Program-made: the position numbers and the translations under genes | Notes under the pieces: generated by a model | Databases searched by the model: none | The model's input: only the letters and a program-made list of their open reading frames with translations | Told to the model about the DNA's origin: nothing | Part shown: piece after piece, positions 9,113 to 15,891 of the stretch | How the letters are laid out: every line of letters begins with the position of its first letter | How positions within the stretch are numbered: the stretch's first letter is position 1 | DNA from: a virus | Reading direction: 5' to 3' (one strand) | Length of the DNA: 47,657 nucleotides | IMG/VR virus record: IMGVR_UViG_3300002835_000319 | Span: 1-47,657 of that record

Positions 9113-9732
9113 AAACAATAGCACTTGTGTTGGACTATGAAGAAAGCCAATGTTATGGCGTACTTAGGGACTTTGACAAACGCGATATAGTCAGGGTAGA
9201 CAGGCAAGGCGTAGGTTCAATGGCCAAAGCGTTCAATGAAGGTTTAGAGAAACTTAAAGGTAAAGATGTAGACTATGTGTGGTGGATCACCAACATAGAG
9301 TTTGAAAAAGGTAGTAAAGAAAAGTTAGAGAGTGTACTAATAGACAACCCAGAAGTGGGTGCCGTACACCCTAAATTCCAATCAGACCATCCACATATCA
9401 GGTTTGGATCAGGTAAGGTACCGTTCATAGAATTTACTGCACCTATGTTCAGGTACAAAACACTAGTAGATGTAGGCGATGTAGACGAGCTTATGCCTTA
9501 CTGGGGTTTTGATTTTGACTGGTCTTATAGGGCTAAGTGTAAAGGTTGGGAACTAGTAGTAGAAGATGAAGTAGAAGTCTGGCATATGTACAGTAGACAT
9601 CTAATGCGTCACCCAGTAACTGATGCCAGGTTGTTCTTAAGGGAATACCATGACCAAGGTACTATCGACAGGTTGGTAGAAAAATATGGACCAGGGTGGA
9701 GAGAGTTAATGACACATTACCTATATTTGTAG
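9109..9732 (+). CDS. Glycosyltransferase-like protein, GT-A type (family 2-like)
   Basis: 207 aa. The pattern MAKAFNEGLEKLKGKDVDYV, then WWITNIEFEKGS, and PYWGFDFDWSYRAKCKGW with a later VWHMYSRH is that of family-2 transferases: the acceptor Glu/Asp region (ED-like FDFDWSYR) and a metal-binding His. The usual DxD is replaced by a TNIEFE stretch. It overlaps the preceding transferase gene by 4 bp and likely acts in the same sugar pathway. Stop is TAG. Confidence 0.7.
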   Translation: MKTIALVLDYEESQCYGVLRDFDKRDIVRVDRQGVGSMAKAFNEGLEKLKGKDVDYVWWITNIEFEKGSKEKLESVLIDNPEVGAVHPKFQSDHPHIRFGSGKVPFIEFTAPMFRYKTLVDVGDVDELMPYWGFDFDWSYRAKCKGWELVVEDEVEVWHMYSRHLMRHPVTDARLFLREYHDQGTIDRLVEKYGPGWRELMTHYLYL

Positions 9733-9751
9733 TAAATAAAAACAATCAATT

Positions 9752-9940
9752 ATGATAGATGTAACGGGAGCAGTGTTGACCAAGTTAGCTACAAGAGCAG
9801 ACAGGTCAATAGTTATTACCTTAGACCTAGGGGAGTTGGTAAAACTAGGCGACTTTGACGGTATGGTACAAATGCCTTTAAGGGTAGTACTGATTACAGA
9901 AGACGAGATTAAAGGTATGGAAAATGACAAACAAGATTAA
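9752..9940 (+). CDS. Small protein of unknown function
   Basis: 62 aa, acidic, with SIVITLDLGELVKLGDFDGM then LRVVLITEDEI. It starts 19 bp after the glycosyltransferase and overlaps the HAD gene by 17 bp. No family recognised; probably translated because it links two clear genes without a gap. Confidence 0.6.
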   Translation: MIDVTGAVLTKLATRADRSIVITLDLGELVKLGDFDGMVQMPLRVVLITEDEIKGMENDKQD

Positions 9941-10373
9941 ACACATACTCATCGACATCGATGGTTGTTTAGTGGACAACAAGCAAGACATTGATGAAGA
10001 GGGTAGGAAGATCAGTAAGAAAATACACTGCAGAGATACCGTAGCGATAAAAAAGTTACTTGAAGAAGGTTATAAGGTGACGTTGATCACAAACAGTTCC
10101 TGGTTAGGTATGGAAATGTGGAGTAAGAAACTAGGATGTGAATACCTATACTGTAAAGGGAACAAGGCTAGTATAGATATAAACTGGGACGAAGTATTAA
10201 GTGTAGGTGATGACTACTGGTTGGACAAAGACATGTTAGATAAATCCCTAGAATCCTGCGTAGTAAGAGATGCCGATATACGTTTACGTGAATGTGGTGA
10301 ATACATAGTACTTGACACTAAGGGTGGTGACGGTATAGTAAACGAATTAATATATAGATACGATCTGATATAG
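9924..10373 (+). CDS. HAD-superfamily phosphatase, KdsC-like
   Basis: 149 aa. Motif I is ILIDIDGCLVD, motif II LITNSS, and motif IV SVGDDYWLDKDML. The late GGDGIVNELI also matches small capless HAD enzymes such as KdsC (3-deoxy-manno-octulosonate 8-phosphate phosphatase). Lying just after two glycosyltransferases, it may dephosphorylate a sugar acid used in glycosylation. Substrate is inference. Stop is TAG, followed by a terminator. Confidence 0.8.
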   Translation: MTNKIKHILIDIDGCLVDNKQDIDEEGRKISKKIHCRDTVAIKKLLEEGYKVTLITNSSWLGMEMWSKKLGCEYLYCKGNKASIDINWDEVLSVGDDYWLDKDMLDKSLESCVVRDADIRLRECGEYIVLDTKGGDGIVNELIYRYDLI

Positions 10374-10409
10374 TATCATCTGTTTCCGTTTATGGTCATT
10401 GCTAAGAGG

Positions 10410-10438
10410 GGTGCTGTTTATACAGCACCTTTTCTTTT
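10410..10438 (+). terminator. Rho-independent terminator after the sugar-modification operon
   Basis: GGTGCTGT/ACAGCACC 8-bp stem with a TTAT loop, followed by a T-rich tail (TTTTCTTTT), 37 bp after the HAD stop. Confidence 0.85.
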
Positions 10439-10439
10439 A

Positions 10440-10734
10440 TCAAACATATTAAAGAAAAAAAAATATCAAAAAAGTTAAAAAAATATTGGTGAAAATGAAC
10501 TTATGTGAAATCTCGATTGTTAAATAAAAAAAGTAAGTAGATAAGTAACCAGTGTACACAGTATATTTATTTATCTAAAGAATCTTTTTTATTTAATCAC
10601 AGGCGAAGCTATATCAGTATCTGATCAAAAGATAAGTGTTAAAAATTTGTTAAGATAGGTTAAGTTTTTTTCATGGTAATTAGTGGTTAGTTATTGTAAC
10701 CTGTATGTGTGTAACACGTGCAGGTTATTTTTTT
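10440..10734. other. Non-coding AT-rich region with nested palindromes (origin or control region candidate)
   Basis: No credible ORF. A perfect 12-bp inverted repeat (TTAAATAAAAAA at 10520 against TTTTTTATTTAA at 10585) encloses a second one (TAGATAA at 10538 against TTATCTA at 10571) centred on the palindrome GTGTACAC at 10552. The region is A/T-rich with several A-runs. Nested dyads with AT-rich DNA are typical of replication origins or strong regulatory sites. The region separates two transcription units, so either is possible. Confidence 0.5.
10698..10734 (+). terminator. Hairpin plus T-run
   Basis: AACCTG...CAGGTT stem with an inner GTGT/ACAC pairing, followed by seven Ts. It ends the palindromic region and would shield the C-rich block from upstream transcription. 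Confidence 0.7.
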
Positions 10735-10743
10735 ATACATAAG

Positions 10744-10904
10744 TACCCCCTACCTTTTTAATGTGTAGTTGTAACCCCCCCTCCCTTATTGTGAGATATA
10801 TAATGGTGTATGTAGGAGCTTAAACATAAACTCTATATATACAATAGTCTGTGTATGGGCTTCCCCATCCCCACCCCCCCTTGTAACTGGACAGGAATAC
10901 CCCC
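10744..10904. repeat. C-run block (G-rich on the minus strand), G-quadruplex potential
   Basis: Within 160 bp lie C5 (10746), C7TCCC (10775), CCCCATCCCC followed by A and C7 (10863-10880), and C5 (10900), in otherwise AT-rich DNA with no ORF. The 10863-10880 stretch read on the minus strand offers four G-runs with 1-2-nt loops. The block lies directly upstream of the gene at 10934. Confidence 0.8.
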
Positions 10905-10933
10905 TGTATTATTCACACTTAAAAACTAACAAA

Positions 10934-11185
10934 ATGAATTACAATCAGTTCGTGGAAGAGCATGGCCTCGAAGGAAAAAAGATGCAGGTAATGCAGGCCA
11001 AGAAGAGTAGCTATGGCAAGGTAGGAGACCTTGTCATAATCTTCGGAGGGACAAGTGAGAAACCTTGGTCTACCCTAACAGCTGCTGAAAAAAATGCATT
11101 CAAAAAGGCTGATGTCACAGAACTCTCTGAAAACGTGTACGTTATAGGAGGGGGTGCCCAGGTAGTGGGCACATGGACATTCTAA
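10934..11185 (+). CDS. Small protein of unknown function
   Basis: 83 aa. Central KVGDLVIIFGG and a Gly-rich end (VYVIGGGAQVVGTWTF) suggest a compact beta fold. It is preceded by the leader TTCACACTTAAAAAC and followed immediately by a terminator, so it is a single-gene unit. Codon use is rich in AAG, GGC and CTC, unlike its AT-rich surroundings, hinting at high expression. No family recognised. Confidence 0.75.
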   Translation: MNYNQFVEEHGLEGKKMQVMQAKKSSYGKVGDLVIIFGGTSEKPWSTLTAAEKNAFKKADVTELSENVYVIGGGAQVVGTWTF

Positions 11186-11212
11186 GAGGGGCTGTAGCCC
11201 CTCACCTTTTTT
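11186..11212 (+). terminator. Rho-independent terminator
   Basis: GAGGGGCT/AGCCCCTC stem beginning at the base after the stop codon, with a six-T tail at 11207-11212. Confidence 0.9.
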
Positions 11213-11229
11213 CCTTTAACACTTCCAAA

Positions 11230-11266
11230 CCGCGCCTCAAATCCCTACTTAAGGGCATTTAGGCGG
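11230..11266 (+). ncRNA. Intergenic hairpin
   Basis: CCG...CCT, AAAT, CCCT pair in order with AGGG, ATTT, AGG, CGG around an ACTTA loop, giving a long interrupted stem in the leader of the next gene. No T-run, so a leader structure is more likely than a terminator. Confidence 0.45.
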
Positions 11267-11354
11267 TGTATAGTTCCAATAAGATTAGCTAATTACATGG
11301 GGTTTAGCCAGCCCCAAAGTCCTCATTTACTTCACACTCTAAACTATAATAAAA

Positions 11355-11930
11355 ATGGAAAAAATTATGGTAACCTATTACATGATTGATGGGATACTCC
11401 ATTACAACCATGGACATAGCATAGGACAAACCGCAAGTCCTATTTACAAAAAACACGTAAAAGGGCACAACAGAGAAAAAATGACTCTAGAAGATCTCTA
11501 CGTTGGGAAAAAATCAATATACGGAGCAATGCCTGAAGGAGTATGGGATGTTGACGGGTACAATACCCGTTATGGATACCAACCAAGAAAAAAGAAGTAC
11601 GTAGAAGGAGAGCCTCTCCGTAATGGTCAGTATTTTTATACTGATCAAGATGAGGATTTCTGGGGTGGATACGCAGCAATTTCTGAGATCCTCAACATAG
11701 ACGTGTTAAATGTATATGTTCCATCTAACTTCATATGGGGAGAAAAAGGGTATAAGTTTGTGCCATGGGGTGCAAAAGAAAGAATTGCTACTTCTACAAA
11801 AGCAGAATACGAAGTTGAACTTAAGAAAGTAATAGTTACGTTGGCTCTTCATGGAAGAGCTAAATACGAACTAATTACTAATATAACCCCGAATAGCATT
11901 GAAATTACAAGGGTCTATGAACCTTTGTAA
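11355..11930 (+). CDS. Unknown protein
   Basis: 191 aa. ATG follows TTCACACTCTAAACTATAATAAAA. Tyr/Gly-rich (YYMIDGILHYNHGHSIGQT; EDFWGGYAAISEILNIDVL) with no signal peptide and no recognisable catalytic motif. Transcribed alone between two structured intergenic regions. Clearly coding by length and composition; function unknown. Confidence 0.8.
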   Translation: MEKIMVTYYMIDGILHYNHGHSIGQTASPIYKKHVKGHNREKMTLEDLYVGKKSIYGAMPEGVWDVDGYNTRYGYQPRKKKYVEGEPLRNGQYFYTDQDEDFWGGYAAISEILNIDVLNVYVPSNFIWGEKGYKFVPWGAKERIATSTKAEYEVELKKVIVTLALHGRAKYELITNITPNSIEITRVYEPL

Positions 11931-12269
11931 TTAAGAACTGAGACCTAAGCAAGTCTATAAACTGCATAGTATACAGGTACTATCATAATGAAGTCGCAAT
12001 CCTGTATGAACTTGCTAACAATCACCTTGTTAGTTGGGACCACATTGTGGTTAGACCTGTAAAACGTAAGGGTTTATTTCATAACACTGCTACCCGCAGA
12101 TCTTAGTATCTCATGGTATTTATGAGCAGTGTATCAACAACGATGGTGGTATAAAACGTTGTAACCTATAAGAGAGAACCACCTCCCCGCATAATATATC
12201 GGGGTTGTAAGTGAACTTTACTTTAAGTGAAGGAACCTACTTACACTTTAAAAACTCAAAACTCATTAC
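11931..12269 (+). ncRNA. Gene-free, structured intergenic RNA
   Basis: No ORF above 25 codons with context. AGCAAGT (11948) pairs with ACTTGCT (12010) across 69 nt and encloses ATAGTA/TACTAT and TACAGG/CCTGTA pairings, a multi-branch, tRNA-sized fold. Further downstream are CTAACAA/TTGTTAG, ACCACA/TGTGGT, ACAACG/CGTTGT, CCCCG/CGGGG (12185-12204) and GTAAGT/ACTTAC. So many local complements suggest a folded leader or a small RNA. It ends with the leader TTACACTTTAAAAAC. Confidence 0.5.
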
Positions 12270-12563
12270 ATGAAATTTCCAAAGATAAAAGCCAACCTGC
12301 ATTCTTTAATGAGTGTAGGTGTATCAGTAACAGGGTTTCTTGTTACTGATGGTAGATATGATAGGGATCTTAAACCTCATGAATATGAGGTAAAGATTCC
12401 AAATACAGAGATTGATGTGTTTTTTACACATGGTATATTTTGTGCCTATGTGTATGATGAAACACATAATGTCTTAACAGAACTGGAGATAGAGAAAGAC
12501 CTAAAAGATAGTGAAGTTGTAAACTTTGCTAAAAAACATTTTGGGGTGGATCCAATAAACTAA
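12270..12563 (+). CDS. Small unknown protein
   Basis: 97 aa, MKFPKIKANLHSLMSVGVSV start, acidic (EYEVKIPNTEIDVFF, LEIEKDLKDSEVV). No family recognised. It is a single-gene unit between a structured leader and a strong terminator. Confidence 0.7.
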   Translation: MKFPKIKANLHSLMSVGVSVTGFLVTDGRYDRDLKPHEYEVKIPNTEIDVFFTHGIFCAYVYDETHNVLTELEIEKDLKDSEVVNFAKKHFGVDPIN

Positions 12564-12616
12564 CTTGCTGGTGGGTTTGAGCTAAAATACTAGCATTTTA
12601 TTGCCAATAGCTCACT

Positions 12617-12683
12617 AAGTACTGGTTCAGTAAGGTAAAACCTATAACCAACAGATTACAGCTCTTACTGGCCAGTACTTTTT
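12617..12683 (+). terminator. Long-stem terminator
   Basis: AAGTACTGG pairs with CCAGTACTT (9 bp) and CAGTAAG with CTTACTG (7 bp), making a 16-bp stem with a small internal bulge, followed by TTTTT. Confidence 0.8.
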
Positions 12684-12715
12684 AATTGATTATTCACTAC
12701 TAAATACATAGCTGT

Positions 12716-13060
12716 ATGAAAATAGATACAGAAGTCTACAAGGAAATAGAAATACTAGTTTTCTATAACGAGAGAACAAAGTATTTCTTTGCCACATCCA
12801 TTGTGGGTAACAGCCACAATGAATTTGATACAAGATTGAACAACTTCTGTGGTGGATTTAAAACACCGAAAGAAGCTGTTAATGATGTAAGAAAACAGAT
12901 CGATGCATTTCTTCAAGAACAGCCTAAGACTTATGAAGAACTTGCACAAGCAATTACTAAAACCTTGGTATGGACAGGTTATGAAGACTGCTATGCTGAT
13001 ACGTTTATTGTACAAAAATTAGTAGAAGGGTTCCTAAAGACTAAAGGTATAGAACTGTAG
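12716..13060 (+). CDS. Small unknown protein
   Basis: 114 aa. EIEILVFYNERTKYFFATS begins a likely beta-strand pair, followed by helical FKTPKEAVNDVRKQIDAFLQ. No catalytic motif. Stop TAG. First of a run of small genes reaching to 13978. Confidence 0.7.
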   Translation: MKIDTEVYKEIEILVFYNERTKYFFATSIVGNSHNEFDTRLNNFCGGFKTPKEAVNDVRKQIDAFLQEQPKTYEELAQAITKTLVWTGYEDCYADTFIVQKLVEGFLKTKGIEL

Positions 13061-13111
13061 TACATATGGAAAATAAAAAACATTTATTACACTCTTAAAA
13101 ACATACAAGTT

Positions 13112-13210
13112 ATGACAGGAGAAACATTTGTCTTAATTGTAAGCTGTATTATTGTATGGTTCATAGCAGCCTTGTATATTATATACAGGGTAGATAATCA
13201 TGACCTATGA
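13112..13210 (+). CDS. 32-aa single-pass membrane peptide
   Basis: MTGETFVLIVSCIIVWFIAA is followed by LYIIYRVDNHDL: one hydrophobic segment (residues 6-25) and a short polar tail. The leader TTACACTCTTAAAAAC precedes it and its stop overlaps the next start as ATGA. Small phage membrane peptides of this kind often act on host membrane proteins, but no role can be assigned. Confidence 0.6.
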   Translation: MTGETFVLIVSCIIVWFIAALYIIYRVDNHDL

Positions 13211-13374
13211 AAACATACAGGATAGATTACTGTTATACGTTTTGCGATGAAGATGATGGTAGAATCATCACATCCAAAGGTTACTGCCTTATAAAGGCTA
13301 AGAGCCAAGAACAAGCTATCAAAACATTTAACAAAAAATACAGGGGTGACCTTGTAGAAATTCAAGAAGTATGA
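13207..13374 (+). CDS. 55-aa unknown protein
   Basis: MKTYRIDYCYTFCDEDDGRI, then YCLIKAKSQEQAIKTFNKKY: a strand-helix pattern like small DUF-type RNA- or protein-binding modules. It overlaps both neighbours by 4 bp (ATGA at each end), so it is part of a coupled set. Confidence 0.6.
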   Translation: MKTYRIDYCYTFCDEDDGRIITSKGYCLIKAKSQEQAIKTFNKKYRGDLVEIQEV

Positions 13375-13550
13375 ATAAGAGAATACCAGAATTAAAACAG
13401 AAGCATATTGATACAATCTTTGTAGCAATAGCAGAAATACGCAGGGATCAAAAAGAAGGTAGAATTTCTACAGCTGATGTAGTAGAGATATTACAGAAGT
13501 ATTATGAGTACAGTGAAAAACTAATTCAACTGATAAAACAAGACGCATGA
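13371..13550 (+). CDS. 59-aa helical protein, paralogue of the next gene
   Basis: Contains RRDQKEGRISTADVVEILQK and YYEYSEKLIQLIKQD. These align without gaps to HIDHKEGKLSTRDVIDILNK and YYDFGDKMIELLKKE in the 13547 gene, so the two arose by tandem duplication. An HTH-like helix pair (ISTADVVEIL) could bind nucleic acid. The next start overlaps the stop by 4 bp. Confidence 0.65.
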   Translation: MNKRIPELKQKHIDTIFVAIAEIRRDQKEGRISTADVVEILQKYYEYSEKLIQLIKQDA

Positions 13551-13978
13551 ATAAAAAAACACCGCCGACATTGACAGAAAAGTATGTTGCTGAAATTTTT
13601 GTAGTAATTTCCGCAATTCACATAGACCACAAAGAAGGTAAACTATCTACACGTGACGTGATTGATATACTGAACAAGTATTATGACTTTGGAGACAAAA
13701 TGATTGAATTATTGAAAAAAGAAGTAGATCATGAAATAATGACTACAATACTTGAAAGCCACGAAGACTACCAATTAGTACACTACAGCTACACGATAAA
13801 ATTTCAAGGCTGTCAGTGTATTAAAGACTGTACATGCAGAGAAGACTACAAGCCCTGGAATGAAGAATATTACAGGGTGGTACCTACAGACCCTAGTAAG
13901 GGTAGAGGTCAGAAATTTTATAAGTACGAGCTTGCACTAAAGCTGTACAATAAACTTACTGGGAAATGTAGCGTATAA
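13547..13978 (+). CDS. Unknown protein with paralogous N-terminus and Cys cluster
   Basis: 143 aa. The first ~60 residues match the whole preceding gene. The extra C-terminal half holds CQCIKDCTCRED, a dense CxC...CxC cluster, and ends with LALKLYNKLTGKCSV. The arrangement suggests the upstream gene is a shortened copy. Unknown function; metal binding is possible. Confidence 0.7.
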   Translation: MNKKTPPTLTEKYVAEIFVVISAIHIDHKEGKLSTRDVIDILNKYYDFGDKMIELLKKEVDHEIMTTILESHEDYQLVHYSYTIKFQGCQCIKDCTCREDYKPWNEEYYRVVPTDPSKGRGQKFYKYELALKLYNKLTGKCSV

Positions 13979-14011
13979 TACACACAACAAGTAAAGTTAG
14001 CACATGTTTAG

Positions 14012-14041
14012 GAGGCTATGTGTAATGCATAGCCTCTTTTT
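14012..14041 (+). terminator. Rho-independent terminator
   Basis: GAGGCTATG/CATAGCCTC perfect 9-bp stem with a TTTTT tail. Confidence 0.9.
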
Positions 14042-14064
14042 ATTAAACTTAATGAATCACAGCA

Positions 14065-14643
14065 ATGAAGAAAACAGTAGAAATTAAAAATTTGGATATC
14101 AAAGAAGTTAGCATTTTTATCGAGGGTGTATCACCATTGATAGTAAATAGATGCTACAACGATATTCCAATAAATCCTGGCGAGGAAGCGAAAACCAGAA
14201 AACGCAAAGAAAGAAACATCAACGAAGAGTTCCAACTATCTAAACATATAAGTGAAGATGGTTGGGAAGGATTTCCTGCATCTGGTTTCAAAGGAGCTAT
14301 CATTAGGGCAGCAAAAGTCTGCGGTTTAGTAATGAAAGATACACAAGTATCTTTTTTTATCAAACCAGACTGCAGGAAGACACAACTGGTGAAAATCTTT
14401 GGCGAAGCACAACCTCGTCATGATATAGCCAGGAATGCAAATACAGGTGCTGCTATCCAGGTATGCAGGCCAGAATACAAAGAGTGGTCTGCTATCCTCA
14501 ACATCGAGTATAATGAGGGTATGATTAGTATTAACCAACTTTTTCAACTGGTATCTGCTGCTGGCTGGGCTTGTGGTATAGGTATTATGCGCCCTGAGAA
14601 GGGTAAGCATGGCTATGGCAGATGGGAACTTGTTACAGAATGA
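14065..14643 (+). CDS. Unknown conserved-looking phage protein
   Basis: 192 aa. Basic KTRKRKERN at about 45-53, then WEGFPASGFKGAIIRAA and a C-terminal GWACGIGIMRPEKGKHGYG. The F-P-A-S-G-F-K-G-A-I-I-R string and the Gly-rich finish recall RAMP-type RNA-binding folds (PGSSxKGaiR), but this may be convergence. The stop overlaps the next start (ATGA), so the two products probably act together. Confidence 0.7.
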   Translation: MKKTVEIKNLDIKEVSIFIEGVSPLIVNRCYNDIPINPGEEAKTRKRKERNINEEFQLSKHISEDGWEGFPASGFKGAIIRAAKVCGLVMKDTQVSFFIKPDCRKTQLVKIFGEAQPRHDIARNANTGAAIQVCRPEYKEWSAILNIEYNEGMISINQLFQLVSAAGWACGIGIMRPEKGKHGYGRWELVTE

Positions 14644-15122
14644 ATACGAAACCTGTAGAGTACTTTTGGAAAATGAAAGGGTTTTTCAAAGGTATAAATC
14701 CCAACGAAGCTATAGTAGAACTACAGCGAATACAAAAAGAATATGGAGAGCTTACACCAAAGACTGTGTTAGAAGCATCGAGAAATCCAGATGCCTTATT
14801 TCACAAATACTTTGAGTGGGATGATACAAAAGCTGCTGAAGCCCACAGACTTCAACAAGCTAGGATACTGTTGAACAATGTTGAAATACGTGTAGTATCA
14901 TCTGGTAAAGATGTTGTTATACCTGTATTTGAACATGTGAAAACAGAAGAGAAAAATACCTACAAAACCTTTATGAGTTTTGATACTGAAGATGTTAGTT
15001 ATCTGAAAGATAGAACTCGAAAGGAAATAGAAATACTAGTTGTTAAGCTTTCCAAGTTTGAACAATTTAACAAAATTGTCAATATGCTTGAGGAAGTACT
15101 TAATGAGCTAGATTGTGTTTAA
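14640..15122 (+). CDS. Unknown phage protein with FEWDD motif
   Basis: 160 aa from ATG 14640, which overlaps the upstream stop. ASRNPDALFHKYFEWDDTKA and AEAHRLQQARILLNN form a motif seen in many phage hypothetical proteins of ~150 aa. The C-terminus is helical (EVLNELDCV). Role unknown, probably partnered with the 14065 product. Confidence 0.7.
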   Translation: MNTKPVEYFWKMKGFFKGINPNEAIVELQRIQKEYGELTPKTVLEASRNPDALFHKYFEWDDTKAAEAHRLQQARILLNNVEIRVVSSGKDVVIPVFEHVKTEEKNTYKTFMSFDTEDVSYLKDRTRKEIEILVVKLSKFEQFNKIVNMLEEVLNELDCV

Positions 15123-15198
15123 GTTGCTTTCTGTATGCTAAGTTAAGTTAAAGTAAAGTCAAGTATTTAGTCACAAACCTAAAGCATTTACGTTGGTA

Positions 15199-15267
15199 AC
15201 CTGATTGATGTAATTGGTAGCATAATACTATTAAGTGTTTGTGCAGGTTCGAGTCCTGTATCAGGTT
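15199..15267 (+). tRNA. tRNA-like element 1, anomalous anticodon arm
   Basis: Acceptor ACCTGAT/ATCAGGT is a perfect 7 bp. The D arm is ATGT-AATTGGTA-GCAT, and the T arm GCAGG-TTCGAGT-CCTGT is canonical. Between them only 19 nt remain for the anticodon arm and variable loop. The best fold is AATAC-TATTAA-GTGTT with a 6-nt loop, so the anticodon cannot be read safely. No encoded CCA. Total 69 nt. It could be a degenerate tRNA or a deliberately altered one. Confidence 0.5.
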
Positions 15268-15282
15268 CTAAAAACATATACT

Positions 15283-15432
15283 ATGAAGAAAGACAAATTC
15301 TTTTTTATACTTCCTATGGTACTATACAATAGGAATAATGGGAACACTGCTATCCTTGTAGGATGGCTAGGTTACCTTAAGATATTTAGGTTGAAAACAC
15401 ATTGTCCAGGTAGTGTAACGAATAACACATAG
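15283..15432 (+). CDS. Possible 49-aa protein
   Basis: MKKDKFFFILPMVLYNRN, then TAILVGWLGYLKIFRLK. It has an ATG after an A-rich leader and some hydrophobic content, but its 3' end overlaps tRNA-like element 2, so it may be spurious. Confidence 0.3.
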   Translation: MKKDKFFFILPMVLYNRNNGNTAILVGWLGYLKIFRLKTHCPGSVTNNT

Positions 15433-15478
15433 GAATGCGCAGGTGCACCTATATATAGGTTCGAATTTTGTCCTAACT
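15404..15478 (+). tRNA. tRNA-like element 2, 5' half intact
   Basis: GTCCAGG-TA-GTGT-AACGAATA-ACAC is a good acceptor 5' strand plus D arm. Downstream, ATAGG...CCTAT pairs around a 14-nt loop and there is a T-loop-like GGTTCGAAT. The 3' end, CCTAACT, does not pair with GTCCAGG. The only matching 3' strand, CCTGGAC, is 478 nt away at 15882. Confidence 0.3.
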
Positions 15479-15494
15479 ACAAAAAATAAAAGTT

Positions 15495-15737
15495 ATGAAG
15501 TATATTTATAAAATTAGACACATTGAAACAGGAAAGTTTATTCGAGTTAAATTAGAACTTGAAGGCATTCGTGTGTGGAAAGAAAAAAAAGTACTCCAAG
15601 AAATAACCCCTGAAATGGGTAATCAACTATTTGATACACATAAAGGTTGGAGAACCCCTCCAAATCCTACCAATGAAGATTTTAAACAAATTGGTTGTGA
15701 AATTGTTGTGTATCAAATATTTGAGAAAGAATGTTAG
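15495..15737 (+). CDS. 80-aa unknown protein
   Basis: MKYIYKIRHIETGKFIRVKL opening, then DTHKGWRTPPNPTNEDFKQI and a Cys at the end. It has a good A-rich leader and no frame conflict. Lies between tRNA-like elements. No family recognised. Confidence 0.65.
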   Translation: MKYIYKIRHIETGKFIRVKLELEGIRVWKEKKVLQEITPEMGNQLFDTHKGWRTPPNPTNEDFKQIGCEIVVYQIFEKEC

Positions 15738-15741
15738 ATAT

Positions 15742-15834
15742 AGTCGGGTGGCGGAATTGGTTTAGACGCTTCGGTGCAAATCCGATTAACCCACAGTAGG
15801 GGTAGTACATTAAGGTTCAATTCCTTATTTGGTG
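15742..15834 (+). tRNA. tRNA-Leu-like element (class II), mispaired acceptor
   Basis: TGGCGGAATTGGTTTAGACG is the hallmark D-arm of class II Leu tRNAs. The anticodon region GGTGCAAATCC suggests CAA but lacks the expected T33. A variable arm ACCC-ACAGTA-GGGGT and a T arm TAAGG-TTCAATT-CCTTA follow. The 5' strand AGTCGGG does not pair with the 3' TTTGGTG, so the acceptor is broken. Probably a degenerate tRNA. Confidence 0.4.
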
Positions 15835-15859
15835 TATATACATCAAGTTGGCGCTGTAC

Positions 15860-15891
15860 CACTTACAGGTTCAAATCCTGTCCTGGACACA
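15860..15891 (+). tRNA. Isolated tRNA 3' half (T arm plus acceptor strand)
   Basis: ACAGG-TTCAAAT-CCTGT followed by CCTGGAC and A. The acceptor strand is exactly complementary to GTCCAGG at 15404 but to nothing within normal tRNA distance. A tRNA interrupted by an insertion, or a relic. Confidence 0.35.
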
